DNA of 52,116 nucleotides from Candidatus Gastranaerophilales bacterium (GTDB lineage: Bacteria; Cyanobacteriota; Vampirovibrionia; Gastranaerophilales; Gastranaerophilaceae), in assembly GCA_944325145.1 (NCBI GenBank), contig CALYDL010000015.1, positions 1-52,116 on the forward strand, in the 5' to 3' direction. Every line of letters starts with the position of its first letter. Position 1 is the stretch's first letter. A program made the translations under genes and the position numbers. Below, one piece after another: positions 1-7,836 of this stretch. The notes beneath the pieces are model-generated. The model searched no databases. It was not told the origin of the DNA and saw only the letters and a list, made by a program, of their open reading frames with translations.

Positions 1-530
1 GCAAAAGCACTTGCAAGTAACAGTGAAGGGGTTCTTACATTTTGCATAGCTTTCCAAAATTTTGAATTATTAAAATTGTGAGCATGGCCAAGTTCATGGA
101 AGGTTGATAAAGGAAGTTTATCTCTGTTTACTGCAACCGTATTTGCGGCAAGTTTAACAGCAGGCATAGGTTTACTTGTAAAAAATGCGTTCTTGCCATT
201 TGCAGTTGCAAATATTGGGTTCATTATTTCTAACGCTTTATCAGACTTGCCTGATATGTTAATTCCTGCATTTTTAAAATTGTTGATTGTCACACCCTTT
301 TTTCCAAGGTTTGTCACTTTGTTCAAAACATCATCTGCCGCTTTATTTACAATTTCTACTGTATCTTTATCCAGCGTTCTTGAAACTTTCGACATTTTAT
401 CTACACAAGCTAGCGATATAGGCATAGTGCCTAATTGTACTGCACTTGAAGCCACCACTGCAGCAGCGCTGCCTTTTATGTCATTTGTTTTTTCTTTACC
501 ATTCGCAACAATATTACTAATTCCAACCAC
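1..530 (-). CDS. Partial HExxH putative metalloprotein; C-terminus lies outside the window
   Basis: This gene runs off the left edge of the window, so only about 176 N-terminal residues are seen. The reading frame contains LSTFHELGHAHNFN, a HExxH zinc-binding motif at residues 145-149 (bases 84-98), which suggests a zinc-dependent peptidase or a relative of one. An in-frame stop lies just upstream, and the only start I find is GTG at 530, preceded by a purine-rich AAGGAAGGAAAG ribosome binding site. The first 140 residues are Ala/Val/Lys-rich and I do not recognise them. There is no clear signal peptide. A second HExxH protein of unknown family lies at 11815-12513. The family and the third metal ligand cannot be judged from this fragment. 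Confidence 0.7.
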   Translation of the reverse strand, partial: MVGISNIVANGKEKTNDIKGSAAAVVASSAVQLGTMPISLACVDKMSKVSRTLDKDTVEIVNKAADDVLNKVTNLGKKGVTINNFKNAGINISGKSDKALEIMNPIFATANGKNAFFTSKPMPAVKLAANTVAVNRDKLPLSTFHELGHAHNFNNSKFWKAMQNVRTPSLLLASAF

Positions 531-629
531 AGTTTTCTTTCCTTCCTTTGTTTTATATTTATTTAAACAAAATTTTTATTATTTTCTTGTCCATAAAAGT
601 GTACATTGTTAATATTTGTAAAGCACTTG

Positions 630-1196
630 CTAAACTTCTTTAAAAGAAGATTTCGATTTTGTTTGCGCCCTTTGAATTAATTTTCTTATTCCCTTTGGCC
701 CCAGTGTAAGCTTTCTTCCTTTGTCATATGGCTTAAAATCGCATTTTTTTGTATAAAAACCAAATGCGCCGTCTGTGTAGCAATCAATTATAAGGCGTTT
801 TTCATCTTCTGTGCCATATTTTCCAACCAGCGCAAGCATATTTTGCCCAATATGCTTATAGTGGGTAAAATCTGTTTCAATAAAATCTATATGAACACCT
901 TTGTTATCATTTTTTGTTTGCACCAAACCTATTATTTCACCATTTTTTGAAGCCAGACCAAAAAACCTTTCATTGTTTGGCACTTCTTTGTTTTGAATTT
1001 GTTCTGTTTTAATTGCCATATATTTTGAAATGGAATCTTTAAAAGAATGTATTCTTCTTGCGGTTTTAACTTCAATTGAATCTTCAATGTCTTTACAATC
1101 ATATTCAAAAAATGTGGCAGAAACCTTTTTTTGGGTTGTTCTGTCTTTAATTTGGCATTTTGCAATCGGTATTTTGCCTGTAAAACTAATATTCAT
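630..1196 (-). CDS. GNAT-like acetyltransferase domain protein with N-terminal SFTG motif
   Basis: A 188-residue soluble protein. The second half looks like a GNAT fold: a core strand with IIGLVQTK, then HYKHIGQNMLALVG, which resembles the acetyl-CoA pyrophosphate loop and helix, and later FGFYTKKCDFKPY, which resembles the common 'A..FYeK.GF' ending of GNAT proteins. No substrate can be proposed. The N-terminus is MNISFTGKIPI and carries the SFxG motif shared by many unknown proteins here. Its ribosome binding site AAGGAA lies inside the 3' arm of the terminator hairpin of the upstream CHAP gene. The GNAT call is from pattern only and is moderate. Confidence 0.6.
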   Translation of the reverse strand: MNISFTGKIPIAKCQIKDRTTQKKVSATFFEYDCKDIEDSIEVKTARRIHSFKDSISKYMAIKTEQIQNKEVPNNERFFGLASKNGEIIGLVQTKNDNKGVHIDFIETDFTHYKHIGQNMLALVGKYGTEDEKRLIIDCYTDGAFGFYTKKCDFKPYDKGRKLTLGPKGIRKLIQRAQTKSKSSFKEV

Positions 1197-1197
1197 A

Positions 1198-1237
1198 AAA
1201 AAATTCCTTACATTTGTTTAAAACATAAGGAATTTTT
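1198..1237 (-). terminator. Terminator hairpin overlapping the next gene's ribosome binding site
   Basis: Read on the minus strand, AAAAAATTCCTTA pairs perfectly over 13 bp with TAAGGAATTTTTT, followed by T and then the ATG of the 630-1196 gene. It can end transcription of the CHAP gene. Its 3' arm includes AAGGAA, the only ribosome binding site candidate for the next gene. Confidence 0.75.
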
Positions 1238-1245
1238 TATTTGCA

Positions 1246-3150
1246 TTATTTTGTCATATTTACATAAGTTATATTTTGATTTTTTGGGTTTGTTAAATCA
1301 TACTCGTTAACTTTTACCCTATTGCCCGAGTTACCCTCAATTGTATACATTGTGTTGCCTTCTATTGCATACACTATGCCAATATGCTGCATTGTTCCGT
1401 CGCCATCGTAATCAAAAAGCACAATATCACCGGATTGGGCTTGGTCTTGTTCAATTAAAGCTCCTGCTTTTTCTGCTGCTCTATGAACGTTTACTTGCCA
1501 ATATTGGTTTTCAATTTCTTGATACCAATTTGGAACTTCTGAATTTGTGTTTTTAGAAACTTGTTCCATTACATAAGAAACAAACGCCGCACACCAGCCT
1601 GTTTGCCTTGATGAACTGTGCCATTTGTATAAAAATTCATCGGCTTTGCCGTTTGCTTCATTGTAATCAAGATATTTCAAAGCTTCTTGCACAATGTTTT
1701 TGCCCATAATATTCGGTGAAAATTCAATTGAAGCACTTCTGTTTTTATTATCTGTAATTACTTTTTCTATTTCACTTACTTCGTTTTGGGCAGCATCTAT
1801 TCTTGTTTTAGCATTTTGCGTCGCAGTTTGTTTATATTCATTTAAGCTGTTTTTTGCATTGTTATAATTATTCATAGCTTCTGCAATATTTGGCCCGATT
1901 TGTTGAAGAATTGAAGCTTCAAATTGTTCTTTTTCAGCATTTAATGTTTCAAGTTCGCCTTCTAAATTAGCTTTTTCGCCTTCAAGGGCTTCTAATTTTT
2001 CTTTTGAGTTTTCTAATTCTTCTTTGGCTTGTTCTTCTGCTGTTCTTGCAGCTTGAACTTGCCCTTCAAGAGCTGCAATTTGAGCATCTATTGCGGCTTG
2101 TTCTTCAGGGTCATCGGAACTTGCACCTTGTAGCGCAGATAGTGCCGATTCAAGATTTTCTCTTGTTGAAACGGCGCTATTGTAAGTATTTTCATTTTTT
2201 GAAACAGTCGCTTCCTGATTAGAAATTTCAAGTTCCTTGCTGTCGATTTCAGCTTCTTTTGCTTCAATGTTATTTATCATATTTTCAAGAATGGCTTTAT
2301 CAACTTTTTCTTCTTCAAGCCTTCTCATATAAACTTCATAAGCATTTTGAACATTTGTTTCTCTTAGCTTAACTCCTGAATCAGAGCCGTTAAATATAGA
2401 ATTTAATTTATTTCTTTCTTCATCTGCTTTTTCTTGCTTTTCTGCTTTCATTTTTTGAAGTTCTTCTTCGGTTTTACCTGCCAAACTTGTTTGGCCTGCA
2501 ACCCAAACTTGTTCTTCAGTTTCTTCTTTAATATTGGGTTCACCCCCTGAAATATTATTGGCAGCAGGAGCATTTGAAACATTGTTTGTTTGAATAACCG
2601 TTTCAGAATTATTTACATTTTGAATATTTTCATTTTGAAGATTATTTAATATTTTATTTGCATTTTCATCAGATATATTTCCGTTTTCAAGCTGAGTTTG
2701 AATATACTCACCGTTTTTCACCTGATTTACGCCTTCATAAATATCGTTGTATGAAATATTTTCAATGTTGTTGTCATTAACACTGATATATTCCATAAAC
2801 TGCTTTATTTCATCATTATCAAGTTTATTGTCGCCGTTTAAATCAATTGTTTTTATAAAATCATTGTCTTTTAAAAGGTCGAATAAATATTCGGTAACAA
2901 AATTGTTTTCACCATCTTTGCCGCTATTAACATTTTGCACAAGGGCTTTATCCAATATTTCGGAAAAACTTCCCTCAAGAGAATTTGGATCAAGATTTAA
3001 TTCATTAAAAAGATAATCTTTTAATTCTTCATTGTAATCAAATAAATTAAGGCTTTCTTGCCCATTTTCTTTGTTAACTTCAGATTTACCATAAAGATTT
3101 TCAAGGTAAGTTTCAAACCCTGCTTTAATTTCAGTAAAGTTAGTTTCCAT
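1246..3150 (-). CDS. EF-hand / long coiled-coil / CHAP amidase protein
   Basis: A 634-residue protein with three parts. Residues 103-114 (DLNGDNKLDNDE) form a canonical 12-residue EF-hand calcium loop with acidic residues at positions 1, 3, 5, 9 and 12. Residues of about 225-480 are Glu/Lys/Ala/Gln-rich with heptad-like spacing, a long coiled coil. The last ~150 residues are a CHAP (NlpC/P60-like) domain with catalytic Cys520 in GWCAAFVSY and His589 in MQHIGIV, followed by IEGNSG. CHAP domains cut peptidoglycan peptide bonds. There is no N-terminal signal peptide, so export would need another route. An AAAGGAG site precedes the ATG. It could be a cell-wall remodelling enzyme or a secreted effector; the partner is unknown. 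Confidence 0.85.
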   Translation of the reverse strand: METNFTEIKAGFETYLENLYGKSEVNKENGQESLNLFDYNEELKDYLFNELNLDPNSLEGSFSEILDKALVQNVNSGKDGENNFVTEYLFDLLKDNDFIKTIDLNGDNKLDNDEIKQFMEYISVNDNNIENISYNDIYEGVNQVKNGEYIQTQLENGNISDENANKILNNLQNENIQNVNNSETVIQTNNVSNAPAANNISGGEPNIKEETEEQVWVAGQTSLAGKTEEELQKMKAEKQEKADEERNKLNSIFNGSDSGVKLRETNVQNAYEVYMRRLEEEKVDKAILENMINNIEAKEAEIDSKELEISNQEATVSKNENTYNSAVSTRENLESALSALQGASSDDPEEQAAIDAQIAALEGQVQAARTAEEQAKEELENSKEKLEALEGEKANLEGELETLNAEKEQFEASILQQIGPNIAEAMNNYNNAKNSLNEYKQTATQNAKTRIDAAQNEVSEIEKVITDNKNRSASIEFSPNIMGKNIVQEALKYLDYNEANGKADEFLYKWHSSSRQTGWCAAFVSYVMEQVSKNTNSEVPNWYQEIENQYWQVNVHRAAEKAGALIEQDQAQSGDIVLFDYDGDGTMQHIGIVYAIEGNTMYTIEGNSGNRVKVNEYDLTNPKNQNITYVNMTK

Positions 3151-3293
3151 AATTCTCCTTTGCTCTTTAAGCTACATCGGTTTTAGTTTTCTTTTTCTTA
3201 ACCAAATTGGGTGAAGTTAAGAAATATTGTTACATTTCTCAACTATATGGCTAAAGTTTTGTTTTGCATATTAATTTTCTTTAAAAAACTTAT

Positions 3294-3322
3294 TTGGCAA
3301 AATTTTTCTTTTTCAATATTTA
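3294..3322 (+). promoter_or_regulatory. Promoter placing the start site at the ATG of the 3330 gene
   Basis: TTGGCA at 3294-3299 and TATTTA at 3317-3322 are separated by 17 bp. The -10 box ends 7 nt before the ATG at 3330, so the transcript would be nearly leaderless. No ribosome binding site is present. Confidence 0.5.
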
Positions 3323-3329
3323 GCTATAT

Positions 3330-3746
3330 ATGACAAATGCAATTAGTTTTAAGGCAAATTTAATAGTTGATGATTCTCTGTATAACAAAATGCCAAAAGG
3401 CACTCCAAAGGATTATACGGAAAATTTGGTTAGAGATTATAAAAAATTTATTGAACATGAAACAATAAAAGAAGTAACGGAAGGGGATACGATTGAAATT
3501 TATAAAACACCCTATAACAAAGGCTTTGCAATTGGAATGCGCTTTTTGAGTGATGAATTAAGCGAGCCTCTTGAAACAGGAATATATACAGATAAAAAAA
3601 CACCGAACATTAAAGCTTCAAACTTAATTTTTCAAACATGCATATTTTTAAAAATAAAATCTAAAATTAAAAGCAACCCCTTTGAACCGCATATAAAAAC
3701 TTTTAAAAGAGCAATTGAAGCACTTCAAGATAAAAAGAACAATTAA
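3330..3746 (+). CDS. Unknown 138-residue protein with N-terminal SFKAN motif
   Basis: A small soluble protein starting MTNAISFKAN, which carries the SFxG/A motif seen in other unknown proteins of the window. The rest is a mixed alpha/beta sequence rich in Lys and Thr with no recognised domain, membrane segment or catalytic motif. It stands alone on the plus strand between a divergent CHAP gene and a convergent tRNA gene, with its own promoter (TTGGCA-17-TATTTA) and a strong terminator. I do not recognise a family. Confidence 0.75.
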   Translation: MTNAISFKANLIVDDSLYNKMPKGTPKDYTENLVRDYKKFIEHETIKEVTEGDTIEIYKTPYNKGFAIGMRFLSDELSEPLETGIYTDKKTPNIKASNLIFQTCIFLKIKSKIKSNPFEPHIKTFKRAIEALQDKKNN

Positions 3747-3774
3747 AAAAGGCCTTTTAAAAGGCCTTTTTTAA
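3744..3774 (+). terminator. Intrinsic terminator after the 138-residue gene
   Basis: AAAAAGGCCTTTTAAAAGGCCTTTTTT is a near-perfect palindrome immediately after the stop codon, with T and A runs on both sides. It may serve both this gene and the converging tRNA gene. Confidence 0.85.
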
Positions 3775-3776
3775 TT

Positions 3777-3863
3777 CGGAGAGAGTGGGATTCGAACCCA
3801 CGGTAGAGTTTCCCCTACACAAACTTTCGAGGTTTGCACCATAAACCGCTCGGACATCTCTCC
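3777..3863 (-). tRNA. tRNA-Ser, anticodon CGA
   Basis: The acceptor stem GGAGAGA (3857-3863) pairs with TCTCTCC next to a G discriminator at 3777. The T-arm GTGGGTTCGAATCCCAC is intact. The anticodon stem CAAAC/GTTTG encloses the loop CTCGAAA, giving anticodon CGA (bases 3827-3829) for UCG codons. A long variable arm (TAGGGGAAACTCTA) is typical of class II tRNA-Ser. CCA is not encoded. In an AT-rich genome this serves a rare serine codon. Confidence 0.95.
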
Positions 3864-3926
3864 ATTATTAAATTGTCAAAATTAGCTTGGTTTTCAATAA
3901 AAATCATACCATAAAAGGTGCATTCT

Positions 3927-4805
3927 TTAGAAAAATTCTTTAATTGCAAACGGAACAGATTTTAGTACATCAGACGCTAAAACAGAATATTCTGAAAGCT
4001 TTTTGCCGGCAATTTCACCTGCTCTGCCATGCAAATAAACAGCTAAAATTGAAGCGTCTTCCAGTTTCATTCCTTGCGCTGCAAAACCTGCAATCATACC
4101 GCATAAAATATCGCCTGTGCCGCCATGGGCTAGGGCAGATGAGCCTGTTGTATTTACAAAAGTATTACCGTTTGGAATAGAAATTACTGTATTATGCCCC
4201 TTTAGAATAACAATACAATCTAATTTTGAAGAAGCGTAATTTGCCCATTTCAACCTGTCAGATTGAATTTGTTCTGCATCAACCTTAATTAACCTTGATA
4301 ATTCTAAAGGATGGGGGGTTATTACAGAATTTAAGGGCAATGGCGGGTTTTCCATTACAGATAAAACATTAATGGCATCCGCATCTATAACAACAGGAAT
4401 GGAAGATTCCAAATAATTTTTTAAAAGTTTTGGAACAAATTCTTTTATGGGGTTTAAGGCAGAAAGCCCGCAGCCAACAGCAATTGCAGAAGGCGCCTTA
4501 ATTTCTTTTACAATTTTATGCGCATCTTTTGGAATTGTGCCAAATTCGTTACTTCCAAGGTCAATATATGTAACATCAGGGGTTTGAGAAGCAATAACAG
4601 GTATAACGGATGATTCTGTTGCCAAACGAACCAAGCCGCAGCCTGCACGAAGTGCTGCAAGTGAACTTAAAAAGGCAGCACCCGGGTAATAAATTGAGCC
4701 TGCAAAATTCAAAACTGTGCCAAAGGTTCCCTTATTTGAATTTTCGCTTCTTTTTGGGAAGAGTTTTGAAACATAATATCTGTCAATTTTTACAAAATTT
4801 TCCAA
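3927..4805 (-). CDS. nnrD: ADP-dependent NAD(P)H-hydrate dehydratase
   Basis: This enzyme repairs hydrated NADH and NADPH (S-NADHX and S-NADPHX), using ADP as the phosphate donor. The 292-residue sequence matches the C-terminal domain of the YjeF family: GTFGTVLNFAGS near the N-terminus, VIDADAINVL, VITPHPLELSRL, VILKGHNTVI, and the signature TGSSALAHGGTGDILCG. The NnrE epimerase domain that is often fused in front is absent, so an epimerase would have to be encoded elsewhere. The start is TTG at 4805, with GGAG seven bases upstream. It is the last gene of the envelope operon and follows trmL by 15 bases. Confidence 0.92.
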   Translation of the reverse strand: MENFVKIDRYYVSKLFPKRSENSNKGTFGTVLNFAGSIYYPGAAFLSSLAALRAGCGLVRLATESSVIPVIASQTPDVTYIDLGSNEFGTIPKDAHKIVKEIKAPSAIAVGCGLSALNPIKEFVPKLLKNYLESSIPVVIDADAINVLSVMENPPLPLNSVITPHPLELSRLIKVDAEQIQSDRLKWANYASSKLDCIVILKGHNTVISIPNGNTFVNTTGSSALAHGGTGDILCGMIAGFAAQGMKLEDASILAVYLHGRAGEIAGKKLSEYSVLASDVLKSVPFAIKEFF

Positions 4806-4820
4806 ATTAAATCTCCAATT

Positions 4821-5294
4821 TTATTCTATACCGCCAAATTGCCTTATGGCTTCATACGCCCCAATCGCAACGCTGTTTGACAAATTAAGGCTTCTTAAAT
4901 CTTCCTTCATTGGAATTGTAACACAATTTTCACTATATTTTTTTAATATATCCTCAGGTATCCCCCTTGTTTCAGGGCCAAACATTAAAAAAGAACCTTT
5001 TTCAAATTTAACGTCTGTATATTTTCTTTTCGTTTTTGTAGTGAACAAAAAATATGGGTTTGATTCAAAAGGAAAGTTTTTAATAAGTTCTTCAAAATCA
5101 AGAATATGTTCAATTTCAACCTTATCCCAATAATCAAGGCCGGAGCGTTTTAATTTTTTATCTGTTATATTAAAACCAAGCCTTCCAACCAAAAACAGTT
5201 TAGCATCTAAGCAAGCGCAAAGCCTTGCAATATTGCCTGTATTTTGCGGAATTTCAGGTTCATATAAAACAATATTCAGATATTTTTTATTCAT
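4821..5294 (-). CDS. trmL: tRNA (cytidine(34)-2'-O)-methyltransferase
   Basis: A 157-residue SPOUT methyltransferase of the TrmL/YibK type, which uses S-adenosylmethionine to methylate the wobble base of leucine tRNAs. Visible hallmarks are IVLYEPEIPQNTGNIARLC at the N-terminus, LMFGPETRGIPEDIL for the trefoil-knot cofactor site, and LRSLNLSNSVAIGAYEAIRQ at the C-terminus. The length is typical. Its ATG overlaps the stop of the phosphatidyltransferase gene by one base (TAATG), so translation is probably coupled. Confidence 0.93.
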   Translation of the reverse strand: MNKKYLNIVLYEPEIPQNTGNIARLCACLDAKLFLVGRLGFNITDKKLKRSGLDYWDKVEIEHILDFEELIKNFPFESNPYFLFTTKTKRKYTDVKFEKGSFLMFGPETRGIPEDILKKYSENCVTIPMKEDLRSLNLSNSVAIGAYEAIRQFGGIE

Positions 5295-5890
5295 TATTTT
5301 AAAAATCTCTTGCTTTCAAATATAACGGGTAACCCCCTTAACACACAGAAAATAACAGCTATTATTGTGCAAATAACGCCTGTTTGAAGAACAATTTCTT
5401 TATATGGGTAGCTAAAAGGAGCGTGGCCAATTAACATGAACAAAAATGCAATTGCTTTACAAACGGCATATGTAAACCTTGAAAAGTTTGATACAACAAT
5501 AAATTTGGCAATTTTTCCCTGCATCATTGTTTTTTCACCAAAGGGAGTAAAGCCTTTTTCTAAAGCTAAAGACCTTAAAGAATCTGTTATAATGCCCCTT
5601 GTTAAAACCACTAAAGGAACAATAACACTTATCCAGCCCATGCTTGAAAATACCACCCAGTAGATGTTTTCAACAATTCTATCGCCCATAATGTCTAAAA
5701 CAGCGCCAAGTTTAGATGATTCATTAAATTTTCTTGCAATGTAGCCATCAAGCCCATCAAACCACATAACAAAAATTGTTATAATAAATGAAATGTGCGC
5801 ATAATTTGGTGCATCTTTTGGCCCAATAAATAAAAGCCCCATTGCAATAAATGCTAAGAAAATTCTTGATAATGTAATTATGTTAGCCAC
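5294..5890 (-). CDS. pgsA: CDP-alcohol phosphatidyltransferase, probably phosphatidylglycerophosphate synthase
   Basis: A 198-residue integral membrane enzyme with several hydrophobic helices. It contains the full CDP-alcohol phosphotransferase motif D-x2-D-G-x2-A-R-x8-G-x3-D-x3-D as DGLDGYIARKF, then G, then LDIMGD. The length and sequence resemble PgsA, which joins CDP-diacylglycerol to glycerol 3-phosphate on the way to phosphatidylglycerol. Other members of the family make phosphatidylserine or phosphatidylinositol, so the alcohol acceptor is inferred. The start overlaps the end of lpxB by 8 bases. Confidence 0.85.
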   Translation of the reverse strand: MANIITLSRIFLAFIAMGLLFIGPKDAPNYAHISFIITIFVMWFDGLDGYIARKFNESSKLGAVLDIMGDRIVENIYWVVFSSMGWISVIVPLVVLTRGIITDSLRSLALEKGFTPFGEKTMMQGKIAKFIVVSNFSRFTYAVCKAIAFLFMLIGHAPFSYPYKEIVLQTGVICTIIAVIFCVLRGLPVIFESKRFLK

Positions 5891-7004
5891 CTTTTAACTC
5901 CTTTATAATTTCATCTGCAGCACTATCTGCCGTTTTTTCGTTTAACATTAAATTCTTTAATTCAATTAAGCCTTCTTTTTGTTTATTATAATGTTTTTCA
6001 TCTGATAAAAGCAAAATTATTTCATCTGAAATTTTTTTGCTTGTTGCATCATACATTAAAAATTCAGGCACAATATCTTTATTTGTAATTATATTAACAA
6101 GACAAGCTTTTTTAATTGTTCTGACTAAAAGGTAAATTAAATAAAACAAAAATGGCCCTTTATATGAAATTATCATTGGTGTTTCATATAATGCCGCTTC
6201 AAGTGCAACCGTGCCTGAAGCTAAAATTAAAACATCCGAAGCTGATAAAAGTTTATAATTGTTTCCTTTTATTGTCTTATAGCTTGTTTTATAAATATCA
6301 TCCGGCAAATTTTCGGATTTTGAAAAAACAAATTGAACATCACCAAGCTGCTTTTCAATTAATTTTGCAGCCCCTTCAAAAATTTTAAATAAAAATTTAA
6401 TTTCAAATTTTCTTGACCCCGGGAAAACGCCAATTAATTTTTTATTAGGGTCTAAATTAAATTCAGCACAAAATTCTTCTTTTGCTGTTGGCTTTGGAAG
6501 TTCATTTAGCAATGGGTGCCCGACATAAGAAGATTTTATGCCCGCTTCATCATAAAATTTCTTTTCAAAAGGAAAAATTGTTAAAACTTTATCTATATTT
6601 TTTTTGATTGTTTTTAAGCGCCACTTTCTTGAAGCCCAAACTTGAGGGGGAATATAATAAAAAGTTTTTAGGCCTGCTTTTTTTAAATGTTTTGAAATTT
6701 GAAGGTTAAATGCGCCGTAATCAATCAACAAAACTAAATCAGGTTTAAATTCATTTTTTAGATAATCAACAATTTTTTTACCGATTAAAATGTGGTTTAA
6801 AACAGACTTTAAAGTTAAACCCATTGTGTTCATTTTATCTTGATTAGAAAAAAGCTTAACACCGGTTTTTTCAAGGTTTATTCCGCCAACAGCTTCTATT
6901 ATAAGGTTTGGAAATTTCTCGCGCAAAGCTTCCACAACATTACTTGCGTGTTTATCGCCCGAATAATCACCTGTTATAATAAAAAGCTTTTTATTATCAG
7001 ACAT
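5883..7004 (-). CDS. lpxB: Lipid-A-disaccharide synthase
   Basis: A 373-residue GT19 glycosyltransferase that joins UDP-2,3-diacylglucosamine and lipid X to form the lipid A disaccharide at the inner membrane face. Family landmarks are the N-terminal ITGDYSGDKHASNVVEAL, NTMGLTLKSVLNH, YYIPPQVWASRKWR, FPFEKKFYDEAG followed by YVGHPLLNELP, and GVFPGSRKFEIK. The length is typical. It follows lpxI by 8 bases, and the substrate made by LpxI is the one used here. It shows that the organism makes lipid A. Confidence 0.95.
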   Translation of the reverse strand: MSDNKKLFIITGDYSGDKHASNVVEALREKFPNLIIEAVGGINLEKTGVKLFSNQDKMNTMGLTLKSVLNHILIGKKIVDYLKNEFKPDLVLLIDYGAFNLQISKHLKKAGLKTFYYIPPQVWASRKWRLKTIKKNIDKVLTIFPFEKKFYDEAGIKSSYVGHPLLNELPKPTAKEEFCAEFNLDPNKKLIGVFPGSRKFEIKFLFKIFEGAAKLIEKQLGDVQFVFSKSENLPDDIYKTSYKTIKGNNYKLLSASDVLILASGTVALEAALYETPMIISYKGPFLFYLIYLLVRTIKKACLVNIITNKDIVPEFLMYDATSKKISDEIILLLSDEKHYNKQKEGLIELKNLMLNEKTADSAADEIIKELKGG

Positions 7005-7012
7005 TTAAACCT

Positions 7013-7834
7013 CTAAAATGCCATTATAATCATATTGTTTCTGTCTGCAAATTTAATCATTTCAGCTTGTTCAACCATAATTGTTTCATTAGATTCTAAA
7101 GCTAAAACATTTGCGCCATATCTTTTCATGGTTTTAAGCGTTCTTAAGCCAACGGCAGGAATATCGAACCTTTTATCTTGTTTTGGTTTTGCAACTTTAA
7201 CAACGGTGCAGCCTTTTTTTCTTGCAAGTTTTGCACCCCTTTTAATGCATTTGTCCGTTCCTTCAATTGCTTCAACCGCTAAAATCATTCTGTCTTTCAT
7301 GACAACAGATTGGCCAATATCTAGCTGCCCCATTTGTTTTGCAGTTTTATAGCCGTATTCAATATCAATTAATTGGGCTTCTGTTGGTTTTAATTTTGTC
7401 ATAACACCTTTTTGAACCATTAAACTTTTAATAAAAATTGTTTGGTCCAAAATTGTGATGCCGATTTTTTCCATTTCTTCAATAACTTTTAACATAATGG
7501 CATCATCATTTAATTTTGGGGTTTCTTTTAAAAGTTCAATAGCCCTTGGTTCTAATTTGGGGCGTTTTAGAAGCATAGTTTTTGAAACTTTGCCTAAAAA
7601 TGTAAGTTGTTTAATGTTTTCATCTATTAAAGTTTTTTTAATAGTATCAACTTGGCCGGGGCTGTATGAATAAACCTTTGAACAATATTTTTGAAGTTCT
7701 TTTAAATTGTCTGAAGAAAGCGAAATTGCAACAACTTCAAAACCGTTTTCTTTTGCATTTTGTGCCATTTTAACAGGCAAAATGCCATCGCCTGCTATTA
7801 AACATTGTTTGTTTTCTAAAGTAATATTGCTCAT
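7013..7834 (-). CDS. lpxI: UDP-2,3-diacylglucosamine pyrophosphatase LpxI
   Basis: A 273-residue member of the LpxI (DUF1009) family, which hydrolyses UDP-2,3-diacylglucosamine to lipid X and UMP. It is the alternative to LpxH found in alpha-proteobacteria and some other phyla. The N-terminal domain has CLIAGDGILPVKMAQNAK. The C-terminal catalytic domain has VVMKDRMILAVEAIEGTD and KPKQDKRFDIPAVGLRTL, all characteristic. It lies between lptA (2-base gap) and lpxB. Confidence 0.94.
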   Translation of the reverse strand: MSNITLENKQCLIAGDGILPVKMAQNAKENGFEVVAISLSSDNLKELQKYCSKVYSYSPGQVDTIKKTLIDENIKQLTFLGKVSKTMLLKRPKLEPRAIELLKETPKLNDDAIMLKVIEEMEKIGITILDQTIFIKSLMVQKGVMTKLKPTEAQLIDIEYGYKTAKQMGQLDIGQSVVMKDRMILAVEAIEGTDKCIKRGAKLARKKGCTVVKVAKPKQDKRFDIPAVGLRTLKTMKRYGANVLALESNETIMVEQAEMIKFADRNNMIIMAF

Positions 7835-7836
7835 AA

